Assembly (NCBI GenBank): GCA_026414765.1
Contig: JAOAIJ010000009.1
Span: 124,001 to 188,000 of the forward strand
Reading direction: 5' to 3'
Length of the DNA: 64,000 nt
Source of the DNA: Clostridia bacterium
Lineage (GTDB): Bacteria; Bacillota; Clostridia; Acetivibrionales; DSM-27016
Both the position numbers and the translations under genes were made by a program. Of this stretch, positions 8,264-17,606 are shown piece by piece (position 1 is the stretch's first letter; every line of letters begins with the position of its first letter). Below the pieces are notes generated by a model. That model was given only the letters and a program-made list of their open reading frames with translations, was not told the DNA's origin and did no database searches.

Positions 8264-9700
8264 CTAAAGTTGAGGATTTCTGAAAGAGTCTGCAATATCA
8301 GAAAGAACCTGAGCAATTGAAAGCAATTTCTGATCACTGAACCGTTTCCCCACTAATTGTACTCCTATAGGCAGACCTTCACTGGAAAACCCGACGGGAA
8401 TTGTAACAACAGGACTGCCTGTAACGTTGAAAGGTATTGTAAACCCCATATTTGCAGCAGCATAGTTAACCTCAGTACCATCTACATTTATGCCTTTTTT
8501 ATAAACAGGATTAATGCCAATATAGCTGTCAGCCTTCATATGAGTAAAGGCAGGTGTAGCAGTAACCGGACAAACAAGTACATCCCAACCCGAAAAAAGC
8601 CCTTCTATTTGCTTTACTAGCCCATAACGGATTTTTTCGGCTTCCAGATACTTTTTCATACTCATATCAAAATATTTCTTCCTACCCAGATATCTTGCCA
8701 GAAGCCGGAACACGGCCGGTATTTCTGCACCTATGACAGTATAGAAAAATCTGAGGAAAACATTCCTTGCCGCATTAAAATCAAAATCTTCTTTGTTTAT
8801 CTTTTTTGTTTTTATCCCTCTTGCCTTCAATTTTTCAATAAAACCCTTAATTGCTTGAGAAGTATCGTTTGATGCTGTAAGTCCGCCCGGATTATCAGTC
8901 CATGCAACACGTATATTGTTCAGGTCAAAAAGCTGTTCTGTGTTGATATTTACGGGAGCTACGTCGATTTCTTCTTCATCCGGCCCAGCAATAATACTTA
9001 AGCCCAATTCCAGATCCCTTATTGATCTTGCCATAATCCCAACCCTCATAAAAGAACGCAAAGTCCCATATGCCTGCTTTCCTGTGAGAATACCGGTATT
9101 TGGCACCAGCTTTTCCGTTGGGACAAGGCTATAAATGCCGCAAAAATGCGATGGTATTCTTACTGACCCCAGCAGATCATTACCTATATCCATAAATGAC
9201 ATTCCCGAAGCTACCGCAGCAGCACTTCCCCCGCTGCTTCCACCTGCTGTACGTTCAAAATCCCATGGATTATTTGTTCTTCCGAACAAAGGACTGTCTG
9301 TCTGGCAATCCATTGCCAACTCGGGAAGGTTTGTCTTTCCCAGAATAATAGCCCCTGCTTCTCTGAGACGTCTGACAACTGTAGCATCTTCTAAAGGTAT
9401 ATTATTCTCATAAGCTTTGTGGCTTGATGTAGTACGCATTCCTGAAGTCTCGAAAACGTCTTTAATAGTAACCGGAACTCCATGAAGCGGGCCTGTTTTC
9501 TTATTCTGCCTGACAAGATCATCCGCTCTTCCGGCCTCTTCGAGTACTTTCTGGCTATCGTATGTAACCACTGCATTAATGTCTTTGTTAAGTTTTGAAA
9601 TCTGGTTAATAACTGAATTGGCTACATCTACTGACGTAACCCTGCCCTGCCTTATTTTTTCTCCTATCTCATAAGCAGGCTCAAACTTCAAGTTCTGCAT
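8264..9700 (-). CDS. Amidase-signature family hydrolase (GatA-like)
   Basis: From the ATG at 9700 (AGGAGG 7 bp upstream, better than an earlier in-frame start) it has 478 residues. The catalytic Lys is K80 in VTIKDVF, the cis-Ser lies in GGSSGGSAAA (~155-156) and the nucleophile is S179 in LGSVRIPSHFCG. Spacing equals that of GatA (K79/S154/S178). The usual GGSIR oxyanion loop reads LGSVR here, which is unusual. No gatB or gatC is adjacent, so a role in tRNA amidation is unlikely; a free-standing amide or peptide-amide hydrolase is more probable. It is monocistronic. Confidence 0.82.
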   Translation of the reverse strand: MQNLKFEPAYEIGEKIRQGRVTSVDVANSVINQISKLNKDINAVVTYDSQKVLEEAGRADDLVRQNKKTGPLHGVPVTIKDVFETSGMRTTSSHKAYENNIPLEDATVVRRLREAGAIILGKTNLPELAMDCQTDSPLFGRTNNPWDFERTAGGSSGGSAAAVASGMSFMDIGNDLLGSVRIPSHFCGIYSLVPTEKLVPNTGILTGKQAYGTLRSFMRVGIMARSIRDLELGLSIIAGPDEEEIDVAPVNINTEQLFDLNNIRVAWTDNPGGLTASNDTSQAIKGFIEKLKARGIKTKKINKEDFDFNAARNVFLRFFYTVIGAEIPAVFRLLARYLGRKKYFDMSMKKYLEAEKIRYGLVKQIEGLFSGWDVLVCPVTATPAFTHMKADSYIGINPVYKKGINVDGTEVNYAAANMGFTIPFNVTGSPVVTIPVGFSSEGLPIGVQLVGKRFSDQKLLSIAQVLSDIADSFRNPQL

Positions 9701-9831
9701 AAATAAACCTCCTGTCAAGTATTATAGCTTTAGCATGATAAAAGCGCCATCCATGCACTTTATAGTGAAATTATCACATATAAAAACATAAAGGCGCTTT
9801 TCAATTGTTGCTAAATATTATACAAATCTTG

Positions 9832-10770
9832 CTAAAATGGTTTTATAGGTATGCAGAATTCCATTATGACGTTACCGGTCTCCCTGTCTGTTCTGTAAAA
9901 CTCCACACAGGGCTTATCATCCGGAAGGTAACCGTTTGTCATCATCCAATAGCCGTATATGTAATCAATTGTTTGAAAGAAAATCCTGCTAAATTCTGCA
10001 TCTTCTCTCCCAAAGCAATATGAAAGATATCGGCCGTTTGCATTGACTTTTCTGACCCCTGCCACACCATCAGCCTGGATACTTTCCGGAACAGTTATAC
10101 AAATATCATACCGGCATTCACTTAACGGAATCACTTCGGGACTGTCAAGTGTTATGCCGATTATCTGCATATCGTCATTTACTAAATCCCTGGCTTTTGC
10201 CCAAACAAACAACATCTGGAATGAATTCTCTATTGCTGTACTTTTATACTCTTCCGAAAGTCCTACATTGCGTACATATGCTACATTGAAATCCGGCAAG
10301 GAAATAACCCGGATTTTTCTATCTATATCACTGTCTTCCTTTCCATGTATACCTACTGCTTCCCTATGACTTAATGCTGAGCTATCTATTAGCTTTCGTC
10401 TGCTCATTTTGCTTTTGACAAACTGAGTAGGGCTGGTTTTAAAATACGCTCTAAAAGATCTGGAAAAATCCGAGTGTGAAGAAAATCCAAACTCAAGTGC
10501 TATCGCAGTGACAGTGGCACCAGGACTGTATAAAAGCTTGTTAGCTGCCGCTGTCAGCTTTCGCTTCTTAACATAATTGCTTACACTGTCACCCACTATA
10601 GAATGAAATATACGATGAAAGTGATATGGTGAAAAGCAAGCTATATTAGCCAGATTTTCTACCGATAGCTCCAAACTTAAGTTATTATCAATAAACTCCA
10701 GTACTTTCGTGATACGCTTAATGTATTCACCTCTGTACTTCATTTCTGAATCCGGTTTAATTTTACTCAT
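9832..10770 (-). CDS. AraC-family regulator with GyrI-like effector domain
   Basis: A 312-residue protein from the ATG at 10770, chosen because GAAGGG stands 8 bp upstream. The N-terminus holds the two AraC helix-turn-helix motifs (ANIACFSPYHFHRIFHSIVG and LEFGFSSHSDFSRSFRAYF, residues ~35-105). The C-terminal ~160 residues resemble the GyrI-like/SOUL small-molecule binding fold (VAYVRNVG, CRYDICITVP). Regulators of this layout (Rob, BmrR-like effectors) respond to hydrophobic drugs or metabolites. Its target is not evident; the neighbouring signalling operon ends 52 bp upstream. Confidence 0.85.
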   Translation of the reverse strand: MSKIKPDSEMKYRGEYIKRITKVLEFIDNNLSLELSVENLANIACFSPYHFHRIFHSIVGDSVSNYVKKRKLTAAANKLLYSPGATVTAIALEFGFSSHSDFSRSFRAYFKTSPTQFVKSKMSRRKLIDSSALSHREAVGIHGKEDSDIDRKIRVISLPDFNVAYVRNVGLSEEYKSTAIENSFQMLFVWAKARDLVNDDMQIIGITLDSPEVIPLSECRYDICITVPESIQADGVAGVRKVNANGRYLSYCFGREDAEFSRIFFQTIDYIYGYWMMTNGYLPDDKPCVEFYRTDRETGNVIMEFCIPIKPF

Positions 10771-10821
10771 TCTAATCCCTTCCATAAAATACCACACGAG
10801 AGATTTATCTGTGGGTAATCC

Positions 10822-11577
10822 CTACTCTATCCGTACAATCTGCCCATACTGCTCATTGAAAAACTCCTTGAGCTCTTTATTTTGTGAAATGAAATTTACA
10901 CTCCCCCCAACCTGCTTTATCTGAGAATACAAATCGATTATTGAACTGAGTACTTCTGTCTCCATTGATTGTAACTCAGCAAAATCAAATACTATATTCA
11001 AGGGTTTAATGAAAAGAAACCCTTGAACCGCATTACACAGAGACTTTACATTTAGTTTGTCAAGGTTGTTTTGCATTTTAATATAAAATGTTCCATTATC
11101 ATTTACGACAGTGAAAGAAGGCGTATCAACGCCAGCTTCTGGCAGTTTTGTACTGTTTCTGCAGTTCTCTGAGGAAACCTTCACATTCTCTACCTTTGCT
11201 CTTTTTGCATTTGCTTCTTCCCTCAGTACCTTATCTATTGTTTCTACAAGCCTCGAATATTCTGCAGGCTTTAGTATATAGTTTTTGGCACCGCATTGAA
11301 GCGCCATCAGAACCATATGCTTTTGAGCAATGGCACTGACCATGATGATCCTTGCATCAGGATATTCTGCAATAATTTTTTTGACCGCACCTATACCATC
11401 AAGATTCGGCATTGTAATGTCCATCATTACCAAATCCGGTCTGTACTTTTCATACTCCTTGAATGCTTGCTCTCCGTCTTCTGCTTCTGCTATGACATTA
11501 TGACCTGCTTCGAGCAGCATTGTGATTATCTTTTTCCTCATGACTGCAATATCATCAACAACAAGTATATTTGCCAC
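10822..11577 (-). CDS. Response regulator with C-terminal STAS domain
   Basis: A 251-residue protein starting at a GTG (11577) with GGAGGG upstream. The receiver domain covers residues 1-120: acidic pair D8/D9, phosphorylated D53, S81 and K103. After a polar linker (~125-150), residues 155-250 resemble a STAS/anti-sigma-antagonist fold (FDFAELQSMETEVLSSIIDL), which usually docks partner kinases or sigma-factor regulators. The gene begins 28 bp after the large receiver-PAS-HPt-ATPase-CheX gene, so it is likely phosphorylated by that protein and passes the signal on by protein-protein contact. Confidence 0.8.
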   Translation of the reverse strand: MANILVVDDIAVMRKKIITMLLEAGHNVIAEAEDGEQAFKEYEKYRPDLVMMDITMPNLDGIGAVKKIIAEYPDARIIMVSAIAQKHMVLMALQCGAKNYILKPAEYSRLVETIDKVLREEANAKRAKVENVKVSSENCRNSTKLPEAGVDTPSFTVVNDNGTFYIKMQNNLDKLNVKSLCNAVQGFLFIKPLNIVFDFAELQSMETEVLSSIIDLYSQIKQVGGSVNFISQNKELKEFFNEQYGQIVRIE

Positions 11578-11605
11578 CAGCCATCCCTCCGTTATATCTC
11601 AACAA

Positions 11606-14083
11606 TTATTCTATGAATGTTTTTTCTGATAGTATAAATCCTATATTAAGAGTACCCCCGGAAAATCTGATTTCCATATTCCATACATAATATGACGGAT
11701 ATTTTGCCGAACTGTTCTTTGCATCAATAATAAAAGGTTTATCAAGCACTACCAGATCATCAAAACCCTCAAACAAATTTGCAGCATTACCTGTAATTAT
11801 ATTAGTAAATTCCAAAAGCGATTCTTCAAAGTACTTCTCTTTTCCACCATCTTCCGGGATATCGGAGCAAAATGCTTCAAACACACTTTTTGCCAATTCC
11901 TCATCATACCCCAGTATTAACCTGCCTTCCACAACACCCCGTAAAAGCGTAAAAACATTATAACCCTTGAGCGAAAGACTCCCTGTCTTGTCCTGCACGA
12001 TACTGCTTTCCGATACAAAGTCCAGCCCGGTTTGGCACTTGACCTGCTCTTTTGCTATTACGGATACGGGAATCAGTATATCCTGTATTTTAATTCTGGG
12101 AGAACACGAATAATTACTAAAAGGTAAAACAAAAAGAAATTCTGTCCCGGCTCCGGCTTCAGTATGAACCGAGATACTGCCTCCCAACTTCTCAACTTCA
12201 GCTTTAACTGCAGCAAGGCCCATTCCCCTTCCGGAAAATTCTGTTACACTATCTCTTGTAGAGAAGTCATCACTAAATATCAGTCCCATAATTTCTGCAT
12301 CAGGTATGCCATATGCCTCACTTCTGCTAAATAACCCCTTACCAATGGCTTTTTCCCTGATACTGTTTACATTAATTCCACAACCGTCATCAAATATCCT
12401 GATGCAAAGGTTCTCTTCCTGTACTTCTACACTACAGCCAATATTGCCGTAATCGCTTTTGCCGTGTTCCAACCTGTCATCAGGTAATTCTATACCATGA
12501 TCCACAGCGTTTCTAAAGACATGAACCAGCGATTTGACAAAGTCTTTATATTTTCCACTGTCAACCAGTACATCCCCCCCCTCAAGGGTCAGAGGGTATA
12601 CCAGCTTTCCAAGCTTGTCCGAAAGCCCTGTAGTATAATCACAATAAGAACCAAGCATTTCTTTAAACGATCTGTATTTATATTGACGTATATAAGGAAG
12701 CATCTGCATATATTCAGATGGTGTCAGCATCCTGGACATCTTTTCCTCTGCCTCTAAAAGTTTGGATTTATCCATAACCGCAATATTGTTCAGACTATAA
12801 TATGAGCCGTTCAATACACTCTTAATAACGCTCAGGTCTGAATCTATGCGCTCCTGTATCCTTAAGCCGCTGCAAAAACAGGTAACATCTTCAAGAGTCA
12901 AGCCGCTTCCCTTGTTTTCAAGTTCATAAAGCCGATCCTCCACATTATGAAGGTATCTCACAGCATTATTCATATGAAACATGCCTAAACTGCCTTTGAT
13001 AGTATGTATCTTCCTGAAAACCATGTGCATGATTTCATGGACAGATTTGTTCATTGCGAGTATTTCATTCATTTCAACACTGGTAAAGTAACGGCTGCCG
13101 CCCAGCACTTCATCAAAATCATTATAATTTGTAATAGCCTTAACTACCATTTTCAAAGAGTTTTTTTCCTGTTCCATCTGTTTGAGGAGGTTATCCCTCT
13201 CAGAAACGTCGGTCAGGATTATCAGCATTTTATTTTTAGTTTTTTGAAATGCATCGTTAATAACCTTATATTCGATCTTTATATGTTTGGATCCAAGCTT
13301 TGCAAAATCAGGCAAAAGAGGAATCAGAATCTCGCTCTTACTGCTGTCACTATTCTTCAAAATACTGACTAAAGCGTTATCCACTAAATCTTTCTGTTCC
13401 TGGCTGCTGCCAGCCATTATAAGGTCTGTGAATTTATGACCCTTTATTCCCTTCTGAAAAATTCTGTCACATTCCATGCTGTATTCGCTTTCAATAGCCA
13501 GATCCTCACCGAAAGTAAGAAACCCTTGCCCTGCATTATCCAAAAGGTTTTTCACAGCACTTGTCTTGATCGATACCATTTGCTCCAAAAGCTCGTTTTT
13601 CCCGATTTCCTGGTGATAATCTCTTTCAAGAAGGCTATACAAATGCTCAATTTCCTTATGCGATGTCTCAAGCTGCAAAAATCTTTCCTCCAGTTCATCT
13701 GACAAACGCTTTTTTTCCAAACCGTTTTTTATGACCTTTACTAAAGCATTATTATCCCATGGCTTTTCCATATAATAATACAGACCAAGTTCATTTATTC
13801 CTTTAATTGCATTTTCCTTGTCTGCATAACCTGTCAGGATAATAGTAACGGCCTTGGGGCATCTGACTTTTGCTTCCCTCAGAAACTCCAGTCCATTCAT
13901 TTTAGGCATTGTAAAATCAGAGATAATCATATCTATTTTATTATGTAAAAGTTCTTCAGATTCAAGTGCGACTACAGGATCGTTACTACATATTACATTA
14001 CATTTCAGAAACACCTTTATCAATGTGGAAAGAGACCTGGTAATTATACTTTCATCATCCACAACAAGAATGGTACTGCTCAT
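11606..14083 (-). CDS. Hybrid signalling protein: receiver, PAS, HPt, CheA-type ATPase, CheX
   Basis: An 825-residue cytosolic protein. Receiver residues 1-120 (D9, D56, K107). Coiled coil ~120-175. PAS-like region ~180-300 ending in ILTDVSERDNLL. HPt-like helix with HTIKGSLGMFH and phospho-acceptor H360. CheA-type ATPase ~500-670 with FRNAVDHGIE (N box), DDGCGI (G1) and GRGMGLAAVKAEV (G2). The last ~145 residues resemble CheX-type phosphatase/binding domains. No membrane segment is seen. Kinase, receiver and possible phosphatase therefore lie in one chain. It starts at 14083 with AGGAGG and is co-transcribed with the receiver-STAS gene. Confidence 0.78.
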   Translation of the reverse strand: MSSTILVVDDESIITRSLSTLIKVFLKCNVICSNDPVVALESEELLHNKIDMIISDFTMPKMNGLEFLREAKVRCPKAVTIILTGYADKENAIKGINELGLYYYMEKPWDNNALVKVIKNGLEKKRLSDELEERFLQLETSHKEIEHLYSLLERDYHQEIGKNELLEQMVSIKTSAVKNLLDNAGQGFLTFGEDLAIESEYSMECDRIFQKGIKGHKFTDLIMAGSSQEQKDLVDNALVSILKNSDSSKSEILIPLLPDFAKLGSKHIKIEYKVINDAFQKTKNKMLIILTDVSERDNLLKQMEQEKNSLKMVVKAITNYNDFDEVLGGSRYFTSVEMNEILAMNKSVHEIMHMVFRKIHTIKGSLGMFHMNNAVRYLHNVEDRLYELENKGSGLTLEDVTCFCSGLRIQERIDSDLSVIKSVLNGSYYSLNNIAVMDKSKLLEAEEKMSRMLTPSEYMQMLPYIRQYKYRSFKEMLGSYCDYTTGLSDKLGKLVYPLTLEGGDVLVDSGKYKDFVKSLVHVFRNAVDHGIELPDDRLEHGKSDYGNIGCSVEVQEENLCIRIFDDGCGINVNSIREKAIGKGLFSRSEAYGIPDAEIMGLIFSDDFSTRDSVTEFSGRGMGLAAVKAEVEKLGGSISVHTEAGAGTEFLFVLPFSNYSCSPRIKIQDILIPVSVIAKEQVKCQTGLDFVSESSIVQDKTGSLSLKGYNVFTLLRGVVEGRLILGYDEELAKSVFEAFCSDIPEDGGKEKYFEESLLEFTNIITGNAANLFEGFDDLVVLDKPFIIDAKNSSAKYPSYYVWNMEIRFSGGTLNIGFILSEKTFIE

Positions 14084-14261
14084 ACCGCAGTCCTCCTAAT
14101 TAGAAAATAAACACGAATAACGCCGATAAAACTATTCTAACATAGAGAAACAATGTTTTAAACATAATTTTAGCGTTATGCAAACTTATATAAATTAGCT
14201 GGCACAACAGGCTAAGTTGTTAGAATACTATGTAATGAAGAAAGCATTTGGAGGTAATATT

Positions 14262-14660
14262 ATGTTCCCATATTCTTTTCCATATTTTTTTCCATATTTC
14301 TTTCAGCCTGATACCTTCATAACCAGAGCGACATACAAAATTACTATAAACACTGGTACGCGGACGCTCACCCTTTACAAAGACGGCAAGTGGTTCAAAT
14401 CCTATCCTGTCGCTGTTGGCAAACCGTCTACCCCAACACCCAAAGGTAACTTCACCATAGTGAATAAGGCATACAAGCCGGGAGGGCCATTTGGTGAGCG
14501 CTGGCTGGGCCTCAACAAGCCAGGCTATGGTATCCATGGAACAAACAATCCCGGCAGCATAGGAAAGGCTGTGTCAAACGGGTGCGTAAGACTATACAAC
14601 AATGATATCATTGAACTTTATAATCTGGTGCCCATAGGAACAGCCGTAACCATAATGTAA
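14262..14660 (+). CDS. Small L,D-transpeptidase (YkuD domain)
   Basis: From the ATG at 14262 (GGAGG 8 bp upstream) it has 132 residues. The YkuD catalytic motif is complete: H92 in GIHGTN and C108 in SNGCVRLYN, with TPTPKGNF upstream. Such enzymes form 3-3 peptidoglycan cross-links or act on the cell wall. There is no lipobox or clear signal peptide. Instead the first ~15 residues are nearly all Phe, Pro and Tyr (FPYSFPYFFPYFFQP), a composition I do not recognise as a standard export signal. A perfect hairpin follows the gene. Confidence 0.85.
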   Translation: MFPYSFPYFFPYFFQPDTFITRATYKITINTGTRTLTLYKDGKWFKSYPVAVGKPSTPTPKGNFTIVNKAYKPGGPFGERWLGLNKPGYGIHGTNNPGSIGKAVSNGCVRLYNNDIIELYNLVPIGTAVTIM

Positions 14661-14667
14661 ACATATA

Positions 14668-14709
14668 AAACCGTCTTTTCTTAACTATGAGGTTAAGAAA
14701 AGACGGTTT
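14668..14709 (+). terminator. Terminator after the L,D-transpeptidase gene
   Basis: Perfect 18-bp inverted repeat (14668-14685 with 14692-14709), 6-nt loop, followed by ATTCAT; convergent with the DUF362 gene, so probably bidirectional. Confidence 0.8.
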
Positions 14710-14770
14710 ATTCATACTTTCAGAATTAATTCAACTTGTGTGATAGTTGGTTTAAATTGCGTCCCATTAT

Positions 14771-15910
14771 TCAGTCAATTTGCACAAGCTCGTAATCAAG
14801 GCTTCCCAGTTTCAGTTCTTCAGCGTGCTTTAGAGTCACAAACCAATCAATCCCCGGGTATATTATTTTGAATTTATCACTATGCTCCCCGGCACTGTGA
14901 CTGCAGTTTTGCTGAATGTTATCGTCAAGGGCACTCCCTTTTATTTCAGGTGCATTGTTTACCATATCAACACATGCCTTATCCAGTGCAACAGGATCAT
15001 AGGAAGCTGCTATCCCGATATCCGGTACGATAGCAGTATCATTAAACCACCAACAGTCGCAGTTGGGTGATATATTCATTATAAAGCTTATGTGGAAAGC
15101 TGGTTTATCTTTTATTGCTGCATATGCATACTCAGCTATCTTTTCTGCAGCTATATCGGCAGCCTCATTGAATTGTATGACAGCCGCATCATACAGACAG
15201 GCAGATACACACTGTCCACACCCGATACATTTCACCATGTCAATTTGTGCCTTTTTATTATTGAAATAAACAGCATCCTGAGAACAGCTCTTTGCACACT
15301 GTCCGCACCCGATACATTTCTCTTCGATCATAACAGGTTTCGAAGAGGAATGCATTTCAAGCTTTCCGCATCTGGAGCCACATCCCATGCCAAGGTTTTT
15401 TACAGCTCCACCGAAGCCTGTCATTTCATGTCCTTTAAAATGGTTAACAGTGACTATGATATCTGCATCTGCAATAGCTGTGCCTATTTTAGCAGTCTTC
15501 ACATGCTTGCAGTCAATTTCAACCTCTCTTTGATCGGTTCCCTTAATCCCATCTGCGATAATAACATTACAACCTACCGATATAGGATTAAAGCCGTTTT
15601 CAGCAGCAGTCTGAAGATGGTCAACAGCATGGGACCGCTTCCCTCTGTATATGGTATTTGTATCCGTAAGGAAAACAAGTCCCCCAAGGCTTTTTAAATA
15701 ATCCGTAATCCTTCTTACATAGTTTGGTCTGATAAACGCTAGATTCCCTGGCTCTCCGAAATGCATTTTTACGGCAGTAAACTTTTTATCAAAAACTATT
15801 TTTTCCATTTCCGCCTTTTTCATAAGCTTGTCCAGTTTCTGAAGAATATTCTGATCCGGCCTTGTCCTGAAATTTGTAAAATATACTTTTGATTTCCCCA
15901 CAACACGCAC
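14771..15910 (-). CDS. DUF362 protein with 2[4Fe-4S] ferredoxin domain
   Basis: A 379-residue protein. The DUF362 core carries KMHFGEPGN (~48-56), HFKGHEMTGFGGAVKNLGMG (~157-176) and a final metal- or substrate-contact region DPVALDKACVDMV. Inserted is a bacterial ferredoxin unit with C199, C202, C205, C209 and C228, C231, C234, C238. Proteins of this kind are anaerobe redox proteins of unproven reaction. It follows the condensation-domain gene by 17 bp on the same strand, so they may form an operon. Confidence 0.85.
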   Translation of the reverse strand: MRVVGKSKVYFTNFRTRPDQNILQKLDKLMKKAEMEKIVFDKKFTAVKMHFGEPGNLAFIRPNYVRRITDYLKSLGGLVFLTDTNTIYRGKRSHAVDHLQTAAENGFNPISVGCNVIIADGIKGTDQREVEIDCKHVKTAKIGTAIADADIIVTVNHFKGHEMTGFGGAVKNLGMGCGSRCGKLEMHSSSKPVMIEEKCIGCGQCAKSCSQDAVYFNNKKAQIDMVKCIGCGQCVSACLYDAAVIQFNEAADIAAEKIAEYAYAAIKDKPAFHISFIMNISPNCDCWWFNDTAIVPDIGIAASYDPVALDKACVDMVNNAPEIKGSALDDNIQQNCSHSAGEHSDKFKIIYPGIDWFVTLKHAEELKLGSLDYELVQID

Positions 15911-15927
15911 CCCTCTTTTTTATTTAG

Positions 15928-17259
15928 CTAAGAAATAAGTTTTGAAATCCCGAGTTCACTTTCTTCCACCAATCTGTCCATAAAACTGCAAAGATCAGTA
16001 TACACATCTTCTATCTGCTCTTCCGAATAGTCACTTATCCTGTACATAAATACAAACAGCAGGTTTTCCTTACCCGTTTGCTCTATCACCTCCAGTTGGA
16101 GTGAAAGAGTCGGAGCAATAGGGGCTCTGCCTGAATGTGCAGCTATATAGTCAGTTTTAAAACCGTCTACTATAATATCCGGATAGATATAGCAATTAAC
16201 TGCTGTCTGGAAAAAATTCCTGTACCCTCTCGCAGCAAGCCCCATATCCTGCTTGAGTAATGCAAGAGGGTATTTTCTATTTTTTATACATGCAGTATAA
16301 CTGGTACTGACATCATCTACAAATTCGTTGAAAGGAATATTATCCTCAATCTTAATTCTTACAGGAATGGCACTTATGCAGTTACCGACCAGGCTCTTAC
16401 GCTTACCTAGCCTGTTGTGAGTATACGTGCCAAGCATTATGTCTTTTTGCCCTGCTGCCCGATATATATATAAAGCCATAACCGATATAAAAAACTTAGT
16501 AAGAGATACTCTTTTATTGCTGCAATATTCTTTGATTCTTACAGATAAATCCTTATTAAGAAGAAAAACCTTTTTGCCGCATATCATTGGCCCAGTAAGA
16601 GCAGCATACGATGATTCCGGGAAATCTGACAGCATTTTTCCCCAGAAATCCTTTTCCTCCCTAAACTTCTCTGAATTCAAATATTTGAATTCTTCATCCA
16701 TATAATCAAAATATGAGCATTCTACAGTATCATCTACTGAGATTCCATTCTTCAGCTTTGTATATATCTCGCAGGTTTGCATGGCAAACAAGGCCGCTGA
16801 CCATCCGTCTGCATTAAGATGATGCAACTTTGCTACAAGACCACATACATCTTTCTTTATTCTTACTATAGCAAAGTAGAAAAGCTTGCTTTCAAGAAGT
16901 TTGAATCCTCTTCTGAATTCATATTCCAACCAGTAATCAAATTGCTTTTCCGGATCCTTTTCCCCACTGAAATCATATGAGTCAACTTCAAACTCCTCAT
17001 ACTGCTCAATATATTGAAACGGCTCCCCGTCCTTCTCAATATATTGTATCCGCATACTGTCATTTTTTTTAACAAATATATTCAAAGCCTTTTTGAAAAT
17101 ATCAAAATCCACATCTCCATATATCCTGACATGCCCACCTATGACATCCCGTCCAGCGGTTCCCAGTGAGGGATCATTAATAAAATTCTGCTCATAATCC
17201 CAATTCATCCTTTGTGCATAAGTCAGCGGGTAACATTTTATTCCCTTGTAAGTGATCAT
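15928..17259 (-). CDS. Free-standing condensation-domain protein (NRPS C-domain fold)
   Basis: From the ATG at 17259 (AGGGGGA upstream) it has 443 residues, the size of one condensation domain. The catalytic motif HHxxxDG is intact (H146, H147, D151, G152, in KLHHLNADGWS), and a C-terminal half with NCISAIPVRIKIE resembles the second lobe. No adenylation or carrier domains are nearby. Such stand-alone proteins acylate amines or alcohols using carrier- or CoA-bound donors, or act in lipid or polyketide tailoring. The next gene (DUF362 ferredoxin, 17 bp away) and the divergent glycosyltransferase give only weak context. Confidence 0.75.
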   Translation of the reverse strand: MITYKGIKCYPLTYAQRMNWDYEQNFINDPSLGTAGRDVIGGHVRIYGDVDFDIFKKALNIFVKKNDSMRIQYIEKDGEPFQYIEQYEEFEVDSYDFSGEKDPEKQFDYWLEYEFRRGFKLLESKLFYFAIVRIKKDVCGLVAKLHHLNADGWSAALFAMQTCEIYTKLKNGISVDDTVECSYFDYMDEEFKYLNSEKFREEKDFWGKMLSDFPESSYAALTGPMICGKKVFLLNKDLSVRIKEYCSNKRVSLTKFFISVMALYIYRAAGQKDIMLGTYTHNRLGKRKSLVGNCISAIPVRIKIEDNIPFNEFVDDVSTSYTACIKNRKYPLALLKQDMGLAARGYRNFFQTAVNCYIYPDIIVDGFKTDYIAAHSGRAPIAPTLSLQLEVIEQTGKENLLFVFMYRISDYSEEQIEDVYTDLCSFMDRLVEESELGISKLIS

Positions 17260-17606
17260 AACACGAATTCCCCCTGTTGAAACGGATAGTACAGCATCTT
17301 CATACCTTAGTGCAAACAAATATTACACACGAATATATTTCCATTTTAATACATTATTTCCTAATCATTGTACATTAATTTCCATAATATGTCTACTTTT
17401 TTTATCTTTATCTTGACATACGATACTAATTTATTGTATTCTGTATGTAAATATTTTACATTTATGGTCTGTGTTTTACAATCTATTTGCAAATAATTGT
17501 TTTTATCGGAAAATTTGATTCTTTAACTCCCTTTTAGTTTGATTATTCTAATCCAAGAAAAACTACATTGTCGATAATGCATTTCAGAAAAGGATGTGAG
17601 CTGATC
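17260..17606. promoter_or_regulatory. Divergent intergenic region with a candidate promoter
   Basis: A 347-bp A+T-rich space between the divergent condensation and glycosyltransferase genes. On the plus strand TTGACA (17413-17418) and TATTCT (17437-17442), 18 bp apart, could start the glycosyltransferase transcript with a ~160-nt leader. No recognisable riboswitch or RNA gene is seen. Confidence 0.4.

Noticed and set aside
9740..9801. Terminator of the AraC-type gene formed by AAAAGCGCC and GGCGCTTTT
   Set aside because: The arms match, but the 44-nt loop is long and no T-run follows, so it is too weak to call.
15092..15697. Plus-strand open frame (201 codons) opposite the DUF362 gene
   Set aside because: It is antisense to a clear ferredoxin-containing gene, with low-complexity Cys/Ser text and no domain.
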